Assembly (NCBI GenBank): GCA_017550625.1
Contig: JAFZOL010000025.1
Coordinates: 62,001 to 126,000, forward strand
Reading direction: 5' to 3'
Source of the DNA: Clostridia bacterium
GTDB taxonomy: Bacteria > Bacillota > Clostridia > Oscillospirales > Acutalibacteraceae
Length of the DNA stretch: 64,000 bases
The position numbers were made by a program, and so were the translations under genes. Below, one piece after another: positions 46,807 to 55,352 of this stretch. The notes below the pieces were generated by a model that saw only the letters and a list, made by a program, of their open reading frames with translations, was not told the DNA's origin and did no database searches. Each line of letters opens with the position of its first letter. The first letter of the stretch is position 1.

Positions 46807-47551
46807 CCTCGAGCGGGTCTCTGAGCGCGCCGTTGACGCGGATCTCGAGATGGATGTGTGCGCCGTCGCCGCGCTCGACCGGGATCTCGCCCACCGTGCC
46901 GATCACGTCGCCGGCAGAGACGTAAGAGCCTGCCGATACGAGCCCCGCGTCGGCAAGGCCGCTCAGCGTCGATATGACGCCGCCGCCGTGGTCGACAGTG
47001 ACGACGTTGCCCCAGAGCGGGTCCTTCACGACCGAGGCGACCGTGCCGGGGGCGATGGTCTGCACCGCGTCGCCCGCGCTGCCCGTGAAATCGACGCCGT
47101 TATGCGTGCGCCAGTCGTTCATCGTTTCGGAAAACACGGGCACGCCCATCGAATAGTCCTTGCCGATCTCGACCCCGAGCGGGAGCTGAAAGCGGATAGA
47201 CACGGCCTCGGTCGGCTCGTCGGACGCGGGTTCCGCGGTCGCGGGCACCGTGGGCGAGAGGTTTTCGAACACCGCACGCGTAGCGGGCTCGCGGCCGGAC
47301 GCCGCGGTGGGCGCCTCAGACACGGGCGTTTCGGGGACGCTCGGCGCTTCGGTCTGATCGGATGTGATGCGCAGGTGCGTGACGCTCTCGCGCGTGGTGA
47401 CCTCGGACGCGAGGTTCTTGAGCGTTTTGCTGCCCGCGGCGCGCAGGGCTATGACGGCCGCCGCCATCACGCAGGCGCTGAGCGCCACGTACAGCGCGCG
47501 GCCCCTGAGCATTTTTTTGATGGATCTTTTGTTTTCGTCATTCAACATCAT
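46778..47551 (-). CDS. M23 family metallopeptidase, SpoIIQ-like
   Basis: 257 residues. One N-terminal membrane anchor (about 19-38) precedes a Ser/Thr/Glu/Pro-rich linker to about 120 and a LytM/M23 domain. Zinc ligands are kept: H-NGVD (HxxxD) and the HIHLE HxH motif. It therefore looks like an active peptidoglycan endopeptidase facing outside the membrane. Size and topology match SpoIIQ, the forespore protein of the engulfment channel, and Clostridia retain the catalytic residues that Bacillus SpoIIQ has lost; this assignment is inference. The ribosome binding site GGAGGG lies in the 3' arm of a 10-bp hairpin. Confidence 0.82.
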   Translation of the reverse strand: MMLNDENKRSIKKMLRGRALYVALSACVMAAAVIALRAAGSKTLKNLASEVTTRESVTHLRITSDQTEAPSVPETPVSEAPTAASGREPATRAVFENLSPTVPATAEPASDEPTEAVSIRFQLPLGVEIGKDYSMGVPVFSETMNDWRTHNGVDFTGSAGDAVQTIAPGTVASVVKDPLWGNVVTVDHGGGVISTLSGLADAGLVSAGSYVSAGDVIGTVGEIPVERGDGAHIHLEIRVNGALRDPLEVMGFVSDRD

Positions 47552-47558
47552 AAGAATT

Positions 47559-47585
47559 CCCTCCGCGCTTAGTTTGCGCGGAGGG
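47559..47585 (-). promoter_or_regulatory. Hairpin sequestering the ribosome binding site of the M23 gene
   Basis: On the minus strand CCCTCCGCGC-AAACTAA-GCGCGGAGGG forms a perfect 10-bp stem whose 3' arm contains the GGAGGG that precedes the ATG at 47551. There is no T-run, so it is not a terminator. Confidence 0.75.
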
Positions 47586-47617
47586 ACGTTTTTTATACGC
47601 GGATCATTTTCGCTAAG

Positions 47618-48499
47618 TCAAAGCTCGATGAGCTCGTAGTCGACGGAGCCGTACCCGATTTCGGCGGCGGCCTCGATCGTGTGCGCGCCGCGGCGGGATT
47701 CGACCCGCTCGAGAAAATGCTTTTGGCCGGGATCGTCGGTGGCTTTATAAATGAGGTCGAGACAGGCGCGGTCGACGGCGACGGGATCGGTGGAAACCAG
47801 CACGCCGACGTCGCGCATGCAGGGGTCTTCGGCCACGGCGCAGCAGTCGCAGTCGACCGAGAGGTTTTTCATCACGTTGACGAAGAGCATGTTGCCGCCG
47901 AAATAGCGGACCACGCTGCCCGCGGCCTCCGCCATGGCCTCGAGGAATTTCTCCTGCGGGGCGACGTTCTTCCACACCTCGGTCTGTTTGTCGGTGACGC
48001 CGGCGGAGTGGATGCGGCATTTGCCCGCGGTGGAGGCACAGCCGATCGAGAGCTGCTTGAGCGCGCCGCCGTAACCGCCCATGGGATGCCCCTTGAAATG
48101 GGCGAGCACAAGCATGGAATCATAGTTTTTGAGATGGCTGCCGACGAGGTTGCCGCCGAGGATCTTGCCGTTTTCGACCGGGAGCTCGAGATCGGGGCCC
48201 TCTTCGTCCATGAGGTCCACGTCGAAATAGCGGTCCCATCCGTGATAGGCGATGAGTTCGCGGTGCAGCCCCGACTCGTTGCGCGCGCCCTTGTAGGCGG
48301 TGTTGCACTCGACGACCCGTCCGTGCACCGCCTCGACGACCGGCGCCCAGAATTCGGGACGCAGGAAATTCTGATTGCCCTTTTCGCCGGAATGGACCTT
48401 CACCGCCACCCTGCCGGGCAGCGTTTTGCCGGTTTCGTCCATCAGGCGCAGGATCGTTTCGGGGCTTATTTCTTTGGAGAACCAGACTTTTACGGGCAT
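47618..48499 (-). CDS. DUF362 domain-containing protein
   Basis: 293 residues of the DUF362 family, often encoded with ferredoxin-like genes. Landmarks are KVHSGEKGNQNFLRP, CNTAYKGAR, LVLAHFKGHPMGGYGGALKQLSIGCAS and STDPVAVDRACLDLI. A cysteine cluster VDCDCCAVAEDPC (about 215-228) might bind metal or an Fe-S cluster, but no separate ferredoxin domain is present, unlike longer family members. The biochemical role is not established. The ATG follows CGGAGGCG. Its promoter overlaps the terminator of the upstream kinase gene. Confidence 0.85.
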   Translation of the reverse strand: MPVKVWFSKEISPETILRLMDETGKTLPGRVAVKVHSGEKGNQNFLRPEFWAPVVEAVHGRVVECNTAYKGARNESGLHRELIAYHGWDRYFDVDLMDEEGPDLELPVENGKILGGNLVGSHLKNYDSMLVLAHFKGHPMGGYGGALKQLSIGCASTAGKCRIHSAGVTDKQTEVWKNVAPQEKFLEAMAEAAGSVVRYFGGNMLFVNVMKNLSVDCDCCAVAEDPCMRDVGVLVSTDPVAVDRACLDLIYKATDDPGQKHFLERVESRRGAHTIEAAAEIGYGSVDYELIEL

Positions 48500-48533
48500 A
48501 AAAAGCGCCTCCGTTCTTGCAGATTCTATACTT

Positions 48534-48563
48534 AGTATACCACAAAAAAAGACAGCCGGTCAA
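48534..48563 (-). promoter_or_regulatory. Promoter of the DUF362 gene inside a terminator
   Basis: Minus strand: -35 TTGACC (48558-48563), 18-bp spacer containing the terminator T-run, -10 TATACT (48534-48539). Confidence 0.72.
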
Positions 48564-48573
48564 GCTGTCTTTT
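48544..48573. terminator. Terminator of the two-component operon
   Basis: GACAGC (48551-48556) pairs with GCTGTC (48564-48569), flanked by A7 and T4. It lies downstream of the histidine kinase stop. Confidence 0.82.
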
Positions 48574-48584
48574 GTTTTTCGGGT

Positions 48585-49790
48585 TCACCGTTTGTAGCCG
48601 ATCGTGAAGCGCGTGCCCTTGTTTTTCTCGCTTCGCACGGTGATGTAGCCGTTCTGCGCCTCGATCACGGTCTTCGCGAGATTGAGGCCGATGCCGACCG
48701 AATTCGGGCCGGCGTTTTTCGCCTTGTAAAAGCGTTCGAAGACGTGCGGCAGGTCGGCGTCGTCGATCCCCTCGCCCTCGTCTTCGACCGTGAGGCGCAG
48801 ATACACGCCCACGGCCTCGGCGGTGAGGCGGATGACGGAGCCCTCGGGGCTGTGCTCGGCGCAGTTTTTCACGACGTTCGAAAGCGCCTCGGTCTGCCAC
48901 GACGGGTCGCCCGGGAACGGCTCGTCGAGGTCGCCGCCGAATTCGAGGGCGACGCCCCTCAGGTCGAGCAGCACGCCGAGGCGTTCGCGCACATTATCGA
49001 TGAGCAAACGCGCCGTAAGCGGCTCGCGCGAGAGCGTCACGGTGCCGGATTCGAGCTTCGCGAGGCGCAGAAGCGAATCGAGCAGGCTTTCGATCACGTC
49101 GAGCTGGCGCGAGGTCTCGTCGAGAAATTCGCGGCGCGTGTCGGCGTCGGTGGCGGGGTCGGCAAGGGCGTCCACCATGATGACGGCGCTCGTGAGCGGC
49201 GTGCGGATCTGGTGCGAGATATCCATGAGCCACCGGGACAGCGCCTCGCTGTTTCTGCGGCTCGTATCGGCGGCCTCCCTGAGGCGGACCGTGAGGTCGT
49301 AGAGCCGGTTCGAGAGTGCGGAATAGTCGCCCTCGGCGTTTTCGGCGATTTTGAGACCGTAGTCGCCCGCAGCGACGGCGTCAAGGTAAGCCGTGAGAGA
49401 TCCGGCCTCCTGTTTGCGGCGGCGCGCGTCAAATAGATACAGCGCCCCCGCGCCGAGGGCGAAGAACGCGAGCGCGCCGAGCCCGGCGATCAGCGTGCCG
49501 GTGAAGGCGTTTCGCTCCGGGGCCCCGGCGAGATCGCCTTCGGACAGGCCGTATTTCCGGAAGAAAGACTCCCCTGTTTCCGGCGGGTCGCGCAGCAGCC
49601 GCAGAAGCTCCTCTTCGGGCACGTCGGGATACCGCGCGCGCACGGCCTCGGCGACCGCCGAGAGGCGCGCCTCGTTCTCTTTGGCGTAACGGGCCCGTAA
49701 CGCCGCGAAGGCGCCGCCGAACAGCAGCGCCGATATAATTGCGAGCACAGATAGCCGTATGATGAGCTTGCGGTTGAGGCGGTGTTTCAT
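48585..49790 (-). CDS. Sensor histidine kinase
   Basis: 401 residues from the ATG at 49790. Two membrane helices (about 9-30 and 97-119) enclose a small 65-residue outer sensor region. A HAMP-like linker precedes the dimerisation/phosphoacceptor domain with H193 in MDISHQIRTPLTS. The ATPase domain has N-box NVVKNCAEHS, G1 DEGEGI and GIGLNLAK. The start codon overlaps the response regulator stop (ATGA). It is the partner of the regulator at 49787 and probably senses an envelope stress or antimicrobial handled by the adjacent ABC transporter; that link is inference from neighbourhood. Confidence 0.93.
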   Translation of the reverse strand: MKHRLNRKLIIRLSVLAIISALLFGGAFAALRARYAKENEARLSAVAEAVRARYPDVPEEELLRLLRDPPETGESFFRKYGLSEGDLAGAPERNAFTGTLIAGLGALAFFALGAGALYLFDARRRKQEAGSLTAYLDAVAAGDYGLKIAENAEGDYSALSNRLYDLTVRLREAADTSRRNSEALSRWLMDISHQIRTPLTSAVIMVDALADPATDADTRREFLDETSRQLDVIESLLDSLLRLAKLESGTVTLSREPLTARLLIDNVRERLGVLLDLRGVALEFGGDLDEPFPGDPSWQTEALSNVVKNCAEHSPEGSVIRLTAEAVGVYLRLTVEDEGEGIDDADLPHVFERFYKAKNAGPNSVGIGLNLAKTVIEAQNGYITVRSEKNKGTRFTIGYKR

Positions 49791-50452
49791 TTCTCTATCC
49801 TGTAGCCGACGCCCTTGACGGTCTTGATGAGGTCCGCGCCGCATTTCTCGCGCAGGCGCTTGATATAGACCGAAAGCGTGTTGTCGTTGACGTAGCTGCC
49901 GCCGATATCCCAGATCCGGCGGAACAGCGTGTCGCGCTCGACGGTGCGCCCGCGGTTCTGCAGCAAAAGCAGCAGGATGCGGTATTCGAGCGCCGAGAGA
50001 TCGACCGGTTCGCCGTTTTTCGTCACGGTCATCGCCACGGCGTCGATGGTCAGGTCGCCGGAAACGAGTGTCTTTTCGCCCTTGCCGGCGCGGCGCAGCA
50101 CCGTCTGCATGCGCGACATGAGTTCGCGCGGGCGGAAGGGCTTGACGATATAGTCGTCCGCGCCGAGGTCGAGGCCGCGTACCGCGTCGTCCTCGCCGTC
50201 CTTCGCCGTGAGAAAGATGACCGGCAGCTCGGGCACGTTCTCGCGGATCTCGCGCATGACGTCGAAGCCGGAGCCGTCCGGCAGCATCACGTCGAGCAGC
50301 ATCAGATCGAAGGGGGCCGAGCACGCGGTTTCGAGCGCCGAGCGGCAGTCGCCGCACACGGTGACGGCGTAGCCCTGCGCCTTGAGCGTAAAGCCGAGCG
50401 ACCGTGCGATCGCGGCGTTGTCTTCGACCAGAAGGACCTTCAGCACCGCCAA
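49787..50452 (-). CDS. OmpR-type response regulator
   Basis: 221 residues. The receiver domain (about 1-118) has the acidic pair VEDN, phosphoacceptor D54 in LLLDVMLPDGSG and FLTAKDG. A winged-helix OmpR/PhoB DNA-binding domain (about 128-221) follows, with LSALEYRILLLLLQNRGRTVERD and the wing YIKRLREKCG. It is the first gene of the regulator-kinase pair. The direct repeats at the ABC promoter (53853-53871) are a plausible target. GGGGGC precedes the start. Confidence 0.94.
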   Translation of the reverse strand: MAVLKVLLVEDNAAIARSLGFTLKAQGYAVTVCGDCRSALETACSAPFDLMLLDVMLPDGSGFDVMREIRENVPELPVIFLTAKDGEDDAVRGLDLGADDYIVKPFRPRELMSRMQTVLRRAGKGEKTLVSGDLTIDAVAMTVTKNGEPVDLSALEYRILLLLLQNRGRTVERDTLFRRIWDIGGSYVNDNTLSVYIKRLREKCGADLIKTVKGVGYRIEK

Positions 50453-50478
50453 GCCCCCTTTCGTGTTTCTTTGTCAAT

Positions 50479-50507
50479 ACTATACCACATCTGGCGCCTG
50501 AGGTCAA
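50479..50507 (-). promoter_or_regulatory. Promoter of the two-component operon
   Basis: Minus strand: -35 TTGACC (50502-50507), 17-bp spacer, -10 TATAGT (50479-50484). It lies just downstream of the ABC permease stop. Confidence 0.8.
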
Positions 50508-50511
50508 GCGG

Positions 50512-53112
50512 TCAGATGTTCTCGCGGCGGATGGTTTCGATCACGTTCTGCTTGTTGATCTTTGAAAGCGTGTAGCGCATCGTGAGCGCCACGATCAGGA
50601 AGACGAACAGGACGCTGATGAGCACTGCGGCGAGCGGGAAGCGGTAGCGGATCGGGAACTCGTCGCGGAACAGGAACCAGAACCCGACGGAGCCGAGAAG
50701 CCCGAGCGGGACACCGATCATGAGGCTGCGGAGGCCGTAGAGCAGGCTTTCGAGCCGGATCATGCGGCGGAACTCCTTATCCGTCATACCAACACTGCGA
50801 AGCGTGGCGAACTCGCGGCTCCTAAGCAGCATGTTCGTGGTGACGGTGTTGAAGATGTTCGTGACGCCGATCAGCGTGATGACCGCGATGAAGCCGTAGA
50901 GGAAGATCTCGGCCACGAGGATCACGCGGCGTTCGCCGTCCGCCTCGGCGGCGATGTTGTAGCAGTTGTAGCCCGCATACTCTTTCTCCGTAGAAGTGAC
51001 AGCGGCAAGGCTGCTCTCGGCGGCGTCGGGGTCGGACACGGAGAGGAAGCAGTGCGTCGGGCCCGGGAAGGAGGAAGCGGCTTCGCCGAGGTTCGATTCG
51101 GCGATGAACACGAACGGCGCGTCGCTGTGGTAGTCTTCGTAGCCCATCGGTTTTTTGTCGGTGTAGACGGTGGGCGTGAACGAGAACGGGAATTCCGTGC
51201 CGTCGCGGGTGTTCCCCTCGCCCGTGACGGGCGCGCCGGTGATCTTTTTCATATAATCCGCCTCGTCGACGACGACGGTTTCGGTAAGGCCGCCCTTCGC
51301 GCCGACCGATTCCAGATACGAGGCGAAATAGGCGTCGTTCACGGCGATGATGTCGATATAGAAATAGCTGTAATACGAGTCGTCAACGTCGACGCCCTCC
51401 TCCGCCGCGGCGGCGCGGGCGCTTTCATACACGTCGAGCAGGGTTTCGGAGGCGTAGTCCTCCGATGAGACGCGCACCATGGCGGCGCGGTAGGTCGCGG
51501 TCACGTCCGCGTCGGCGGCAGCGGCAAGCCGCTGGAGCTTTTCGTCGGACGTTCCGTCGGCCGTGTCGGCGTCGGGGGCGACGATATAGACGTCGTAGGC
51601 GCGGTCGAAGCGCACGGTGAGGATGCTTGCCTTCGCCATGTTGATGAAGGCAAAAAGAGCGATGAACACGCTCACGCTCAGCACGAGGCTGACGACGGTG
51701 GTGCGGTATTTTTTACGGCTGCGCTTGAGGTTTTTGGCCGCGATCACGCCGCCGACGCCGAACAGCTTTTTGATGAGCGGACTGACCTTGAGCGAGCGGC
51801 GGCCGGTTTTGACGTCCCTGACGCCGCGCACGGCCTCAACGGGCGGGATCTTCGACGCGCGCACGGCGGGGATCAAGGCGGAAAAGAACACCGTGACGGC
51901 GGAGATGACGGCGGCGGCGACGACGACCCAGCCCGAAAGCCGGTAGGTCAGCGGGAAGCGCCCGAGCAGGTCGCCGAGGATCGCCGAGACGATCTTCAAG
52001 AGCAGGGCGATGGCGCCGACGCCCGACAGCACGCCGAGCGGGATGCCGACCAGCGAATAGAGCACGCCCTCGTAAAGCACGCTGCGCCTTATCTGCCGCG
52101 GCGTGGCGCCGACGCCCGCGAGGATGCCGTAGAGACGGCGCTTTTCGGCCACCGAGATCGCGAAGGAATTGCGGATCACGAACACCGAGGTGACCATGAT
52201 GATGGCGATGACCACGGCGCTGACGGCGATCAGGAACTCGCGCGAGCTGCTGCTGATCGCGCCCTGGTATTCGAGAAGCTCCCAGTTGCGCACGATCACG
52301 GGCTCGGCGTGCATGTTCGACACGATCACCTCGAGGTCGTCGCGGTAATACCGCGCCTTTTCGAAGGTGAGCGCGACGTTCAGCGCGCCCGTTTGGCCGC
52401 TTTCGGGCAGATAGGTGTAGGCCGTGAAGCCGGGGGACATATAGCCCTCGAACACGGTATCGGCACGCTCCATCACGCCGACGACGGTGTAGGTCTTTTC
52501 GGTGAGGCCCTCAAGGGTCTCGGTGTGCGTCTCTTCGTCGGGGTCGTAGCGGTAGCTGCCGTCGTCTTCGATCTCGGCGCTCATCCACAGGGCGTCCTGC
52601 TGGCTGAGGAGCTCGCCGTCGTCGCGAACGCGGCTGCCGACGGACAGGTTGAGCGTATCGCCGACCTTCCACGGGACGCCGCCGACGGACCGAAGATGCG
52701 CCGGAAGAAGCAGCTCGGTATCGGTCTCGGGCAGACGGCCCTCGACGAGATGGATGGCGAAGCCGCCGCAAAGCGCGGTCCGGTCGAGCGCGCGGATGAA
52801 GAGATAGGGCTTTTCGGCGGTGACGGGATCGGGGAGAGCCGCGTAGCCGAGATCTTTGGAATAGAAATAGCTTTCGACCTTTTCGTTTTCGGTCGCGTAT
52901 TTGAGTTCGTTTTCGGGGACGTCTTCCAGCACGACGTGGAAATCGCCCACCGTGAGGATCGCGCCGTCCTGCAGGCTTCGCAGCGCCGAAAACGCGATCC
53001 CGGCGGTGCCGCAGACAAGCGCCGTTGACATCACGATCGCGAGGATCGTGGCGATCGTGCGCTTCTTGTTCTTGACGACGTTGGCCCACGTCAGTTTGCG
53101 CATCACGTTCAT
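50512..53112 (-). CDS. ABC transporter permease, FtsX/MacB type
   Basis: 866 residues. There is an N-terminal membrane helix (about 16-38, IATILAIVMSTALVCGTAGIAF) and a large outer domain (about 40-285). A first FtsX module of three helices follows (about 285-430), then a fourth helix and second outer domain (about 470-720), and a final FtsX module (about 740-855). This two-FtsX layout is common in mechanotransmission-type ABC proteins linked to two-component systems in Firmicutes, for export of lipids or antimicrobial peptides or for envelope signalling. It starts 13 bp after the ATPase gene. The substrate is not predictable. Confidence 0.9.
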   Translation of the reverse strand: MNVMRKLTWANVVKNKKRTIATILAIVMSTALVCGTAGIAFSALRSLQDGAILTVGDFHVVLEDVPENELKYATENEKVESYFYSKDLGYAALPDPVTAEKPYLFIRALDRTALCGGFAIHLVEGRLPETDTELLLPAHLRSVGGVPWKVGDTLNLSVGSRVRDDGELLSQQDALWMSAEIEDDGSYRYDPDEETHTETLEGLTEKTYTVVGVMERADTVFEGYMSPGFTAYTYLPESGQTGALNVALTFEKARYYRDDLEVIVSNMHAEPVIVRNWELLEYQGAISSSSREFLIAVSAVVIAIIMVTSVFVIRNSFAISVAEKRRLYGILAGVGATPRQIRRSVLYEGVLYSLVGIPLGVLSGVGAIALLLKIVSAILGDLLGRFPLTYRLSGWVVVAAAVISAVTVFFSALIPAVRASKIPPVEAVRGVRDVKTGRRSLKVSPLIKKLFGVGGVIAAKNLKRSRKKYRTTVVSLVLSVSVFIALFAFINMAKASILTVRFDRAYDVYIVAPDADTADGTSDEKLQRLAAAADADVTATYRAAMVRVSSEDYASETLLDVYESARAAAAEEGVDVDDSYYSYFYIDIIAVNDAYFASYLESVGAKGGLTETVVVDEADYMKKITGAPVTGEGNTRDGTEFPFSFTPTVYTDKKPMGYEDYHSDAPFVFIAESNLGEAASSFPGPTHCFLSVSDPDAAESSLAAVTSTEKEYAGYNCYNIAAEADGERRVILVAEIFLYGFIAVITLIGVTNIFNTVTTNMLLRSREFATLRSVGMTDKEFRRMIRLESLLYGLRSLMIGVPLGLLGSVGFWFLFRDEFPIRYRFPLAAVLISVLFVFLIVALTMRYTLSKINKQNVIETIRRENI

Positions 53113-53125
53113 AAGGCCGCCCCCT

Positions 53126-53806
53126 TTACGCGCGTTTTTCGTCGCGCACGATGCGCCCGTCTTCCACGGTGATGATCCTGCCCGCCTTCGCGGCGACGTC
53201 GGGATCGTGGGTGACGACGATCACGGTCTGCTTGTAGGTGCGGTTCGTTTCGAGCAGCAGCGCCACGATCTCTTCGCCGGCCTTCGAGTCGAGGTTGCCG
53301 GTGGGCTCGTCCGCGAGCAGGATCGCAGGGTCGGCGATCAGGGCGCGGCCGATGCTCACGCGCTGCTGCTGGCCGCCCGAAAGCTGGTTCGGCAGGTTCT
53401 TCTCGCGGTCGGAGAGGCCGAGAAGACGCATGAGATCGTTGAGGCGCTGTTCGTCCGGCTTGCGGCCGTCGAGCTCGACGGGCAGGGCGATGTTTTCGCG
53501 CACGTTGAGCGTGGGGATCAGGTTATAGAACTGATACACGATGCCCACCTGCCTGCGGCGGAAGACGGCGAGGGCGTCGTTGTTCATCGCGAACACGTCG
53601 GTGCCGTCCACGAACACGCGGCCGGACGTGGGGCGGTCCACCCCGCCGAGCAGGTGCAATAGCGTCGATTTGCCCGAGCCGGACGCCCCGGTCACGACCA
53701 CGAACTCCCCTTTTTCGACGGTGAAGCTCACGTTGTCGACGGCGCGGACCTCGCCCGCCTCGCTTTTGTAGATCTTGCAAAGGTTTTCGGTGCGTAAAAT
53801 TTCCAT
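53126..53806 (-). CDS. ABC transporter ATP-binding protein
   Basis: 226 residues from the ATG at 53806, with AAGGAGTG upstream. Walker A is [14 protein letters not shown], the Q-loop YQFYNLIP, the signature [14 protein letters not shown] and Walker [13 protein letters not shown] with H-loop VTHD. It belongs to the LolD/MacB-like family that pairs with FtsX-type permeases, as with the neighbouring gene. It is first in the transporter operon, whose promoter carries direct repeats suited to an OmpR-type regulator. Confidence 0.95.
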   Translation of the reverse strand: MEILRTENLCKIYKSEAGEVRAVDNVSFTVEKGEFVVVTGASGSGKSTLLHLLGGVDRPTSGRVFVDGTDVFAMNNDALAVFRRRQVGIVYQFYNLIPTLNVRENIALPVELDGRKPDEQRLNDLMRLLGLSDREKNLPNQLSGGQQQRVSIGRALIADPAILLADEPTGNLDSKAGEEIVALLLETNRTYKQTVIVVTHDPDVAAKAGRIITVEDGRIVRDEKRA

Positions 53807-53838
53807 ACGGAACACTCCTTTTCTCACGTTTCGACCCC

Positions 53839-53871
53839 AGTATACCCCGCCAAAGTGACTCGTAAGTGACT
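53839..53871 (-). promoter_or_regulatory. ABC operon promoter with direct-repeat regulator site
   Basis: Minus strand: -10 TATACT (53839-53844) with no good -35. In its place are two exact copies of AGTCACTT (53853-53860 and 53864-53871) with 11-bp periodicity, the spacing used by OmpR-family activators. The likely binder is the response regulator encoded at 49787. Confidence 0.68.
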
Positions 53872-53944
53872 GCGGCAAAGTTTTTTCGGATGCATGTACG
53901 CACTTTTCGGGGAACGCGGCATAGGATGGAGCGAGGTGGGCAAC

Positions 53945-54772
53945 ATGGATATCCTGCTGCTTGGCGGCGACGAAAGGATGCTGTACGCGGGCAAGAAACT
54001 GCGTGAACAGGGTTTTACGGTCGCCGCCGCCGGCTTTGAGAACGCGGCGCTGCCGGAGGGGATAAAGCGGTATGCGCCGGACTCTCCCCCGCCGGGCGCC
54101 GTGCTGACGGGCGTGCCGCTGACGAAGGACGGGAAAACGCTGTTCGCGCCATACGCGGCGAAGGCGATCCCGCTCGAAGCGATTCCGGGATATAAGGCGG
54201 CGCGGTTGTTCGCGGCGGGCGCGATCCCCGGTATAGACGCGGTCGATTATTTCGCGGACGAAACGCTGCTGCGAAGGAACGCCGCCCTGACCGCGGAGGG
54301 GCTTTTGGCGCTGCTGATCGCCGAAACGCCGGGGGCGCTCGCGGGCGCGAAGGTCGTCGTGACGGGCTTCGGGCGCGTGGGGCGGGCCGCCGCCGGGCTC
54401 ATAAAAGCCGCCGGCGGGCTGCCGACGGCGTTCGTGAGAAGAATAGATGCGCGGGACGGGGCGTTGGAACTCGGCTTCGACGCGCGGCTGCTTGAAGAGT
54501 TTTCGGAAGCGGCGGCGGGATTTGACGCGTTGATCAATACCGTGCCCGCGCCGGTCGTCGGCGAGAAAGAGCTTGCCGCGCTGCGGCCCGACTGCGTGCT
54601 GTTCGAGGCCGCCTCGGCCCCGTTCGGGATCGACCGGGCGGCGGCGGAGAGACTGGGGCGTAAGGTCATCCCCGCGGGCGGCTTGCCCGGGAGGTTTTCG
54701 CCGAAGGCCGCGGGCGAAGCGCTGGCGGACGCCGTGTTGGCCCTGCTCGGGGGAGGTGACAGCCATGAATAA
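53945..54772 (+). CDS. dpaA: Dipicolinate synthase subunit A
   Basis: 275 residues from the ATG at 53945 (GAGGTGGGC upstream). DpaA (SpoVFA) makes dipicolinic acid with DpaB in the mother cell, for uptake into the spore core. N-terminal half: MDILLLGGDERMLYAGKKL, then PYAAKAIPL. The C-terminal Rossmann fold has VVVTGFGRVGRAAAGLIKAAG, typical of the family. It overlaps dpaB by 8 bp. A mother-cell sigma-K promoter is expected; a candidate (AC at 53902, CATAGGATG from 53920) is weak and leaves almost no leader. Confidence 0.93.
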   Translation: MDILLLGGDERMLYAGKKLREQGFTVAAAGFENAALPEGIKRYAPDSPPPGAVLTGVPLTKDGKTLFAPYAAKAIPLEAIPGYKAARLFAAGAIPGIDAVDYFADETLLRRNAALTAEGLLALLIAETPGALAGAKVVVTGFGRVGRAAAGLIKAAGGLPTAFVRRIDARDGALELGFDARLLEEFSEAAAGFDALINTVPAPVVGEKELAALRPDCVLFEAASAPFGIDRAAAERLGRKVIPAGGLPGRFSPKAAGEALADAVLALLGGGDSHE

Positions 54773-55352
54773 GCTGAAGATCGGCTTCGCGCTGACCGGG
54801 AGCTTCTGCACCTTCAGGCGTGCGATCGCCGAGATGGAAGCCCTTGCCGCCCACGGGCACGAGATCATCCCGATCATGAGCTTCAACGCGTCGGGCCTCG
54901 ACACCCGGTTCGGAAAGGCCGAAGACTTCAAACGCGAGATCAGAGAGATCGCGGGCAGGGAGATCATAGACACCCTGCAGGGGGCGGAGCCCATCGGGCC
55001 GCAAAAGCTCGTGGACCTTCTGATCATCGAGCCTTGCACGGGCAATACGCTGGCAAAACTCGCCGCGGGCATCGCCGACACGCCCGTGACGCTGGCGGCG
55101 AAGAGCCACCTGAGAAACGGCAGGCCGGTGCTGATCGCGATCTCCACGAACGACGCGCTGGCGGGCGCGGCGAAGAACATCGGCGCTTTGCAGACCCGCA
55201 AGCACGTGTTCTTCGTGCCCTACGCGCAGGACGCGCCCGAAGAGAAGCCGAACTCGGTGGTGGCGCGCTTTGAGATGACGAAAGCCGCCGCGGAGGCCGC
55301 GGCGGCGGGAGTTCAATTGCAGCCTCTGCTGCTCAGCCGAGACGTGAAATGA
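54765..55352 (+). CDS. dpaB: Dipicolinate synthase subunit B
   Basis: 195-residue flavoprotein-like subunit of dipicolinate synthase (SpoVFB). It resembles phosphopantothenoylcysteine decarboxylase-type flavoproteins: KIGFALTGSFCTFRRAI at the N-terminus, IIEPCTGNTLAKLAAGIADTPVTLAAKSHLRN in the middle, and ISTNDALAGAAKNIG later. The ATG at 54765 follows GGGGGAGGTG and lies inside the end of dpaA, so the two are coupled. Its 3' end overlaps the convergent pyridoxal kinase gene by 20 bp. Confidence 0.94.
   Translation: MNKLKIGFALTGSFCTFRRAIAEMEALAAHGHEIIPIMSFNASGLDTRFGKAEDFKREIREIAGREIIDTLQGAEPIGPQKLVDLLIIEPCTGNTLAKLAAGIADTPVTLAAKSHLRNGRPVLIAISTNDALAGAAKNIGALQTRKHVFFVPYAQDAPEEKPNSVVARFEMTKAAAEAAAAGVQLQPLLLSRDVK

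Noticed and set aside
49791..50507. In-frame extension of the histidine kinase upstream through the response regulator
   Set aside because: The extension reads the regulator gene in the wrong frame; the ATGA overlap gives the real start at 49790.
53902..53928. Sigma-K-like promoter for dpaA (AC, 16 bp, CATAGGATG)
   Set aside because: Expected biologically, but the -10 lacks the final TA and would leave the ribosome binding site at the transcript end; kept only as a remark.
53807..55201. In-frame extension of the ABC ATPase across the dpa genes
   Set aside because: It would cross its own promoter and two genes on the other strand; ATG at 53806 with AAGGAGTG is clear.
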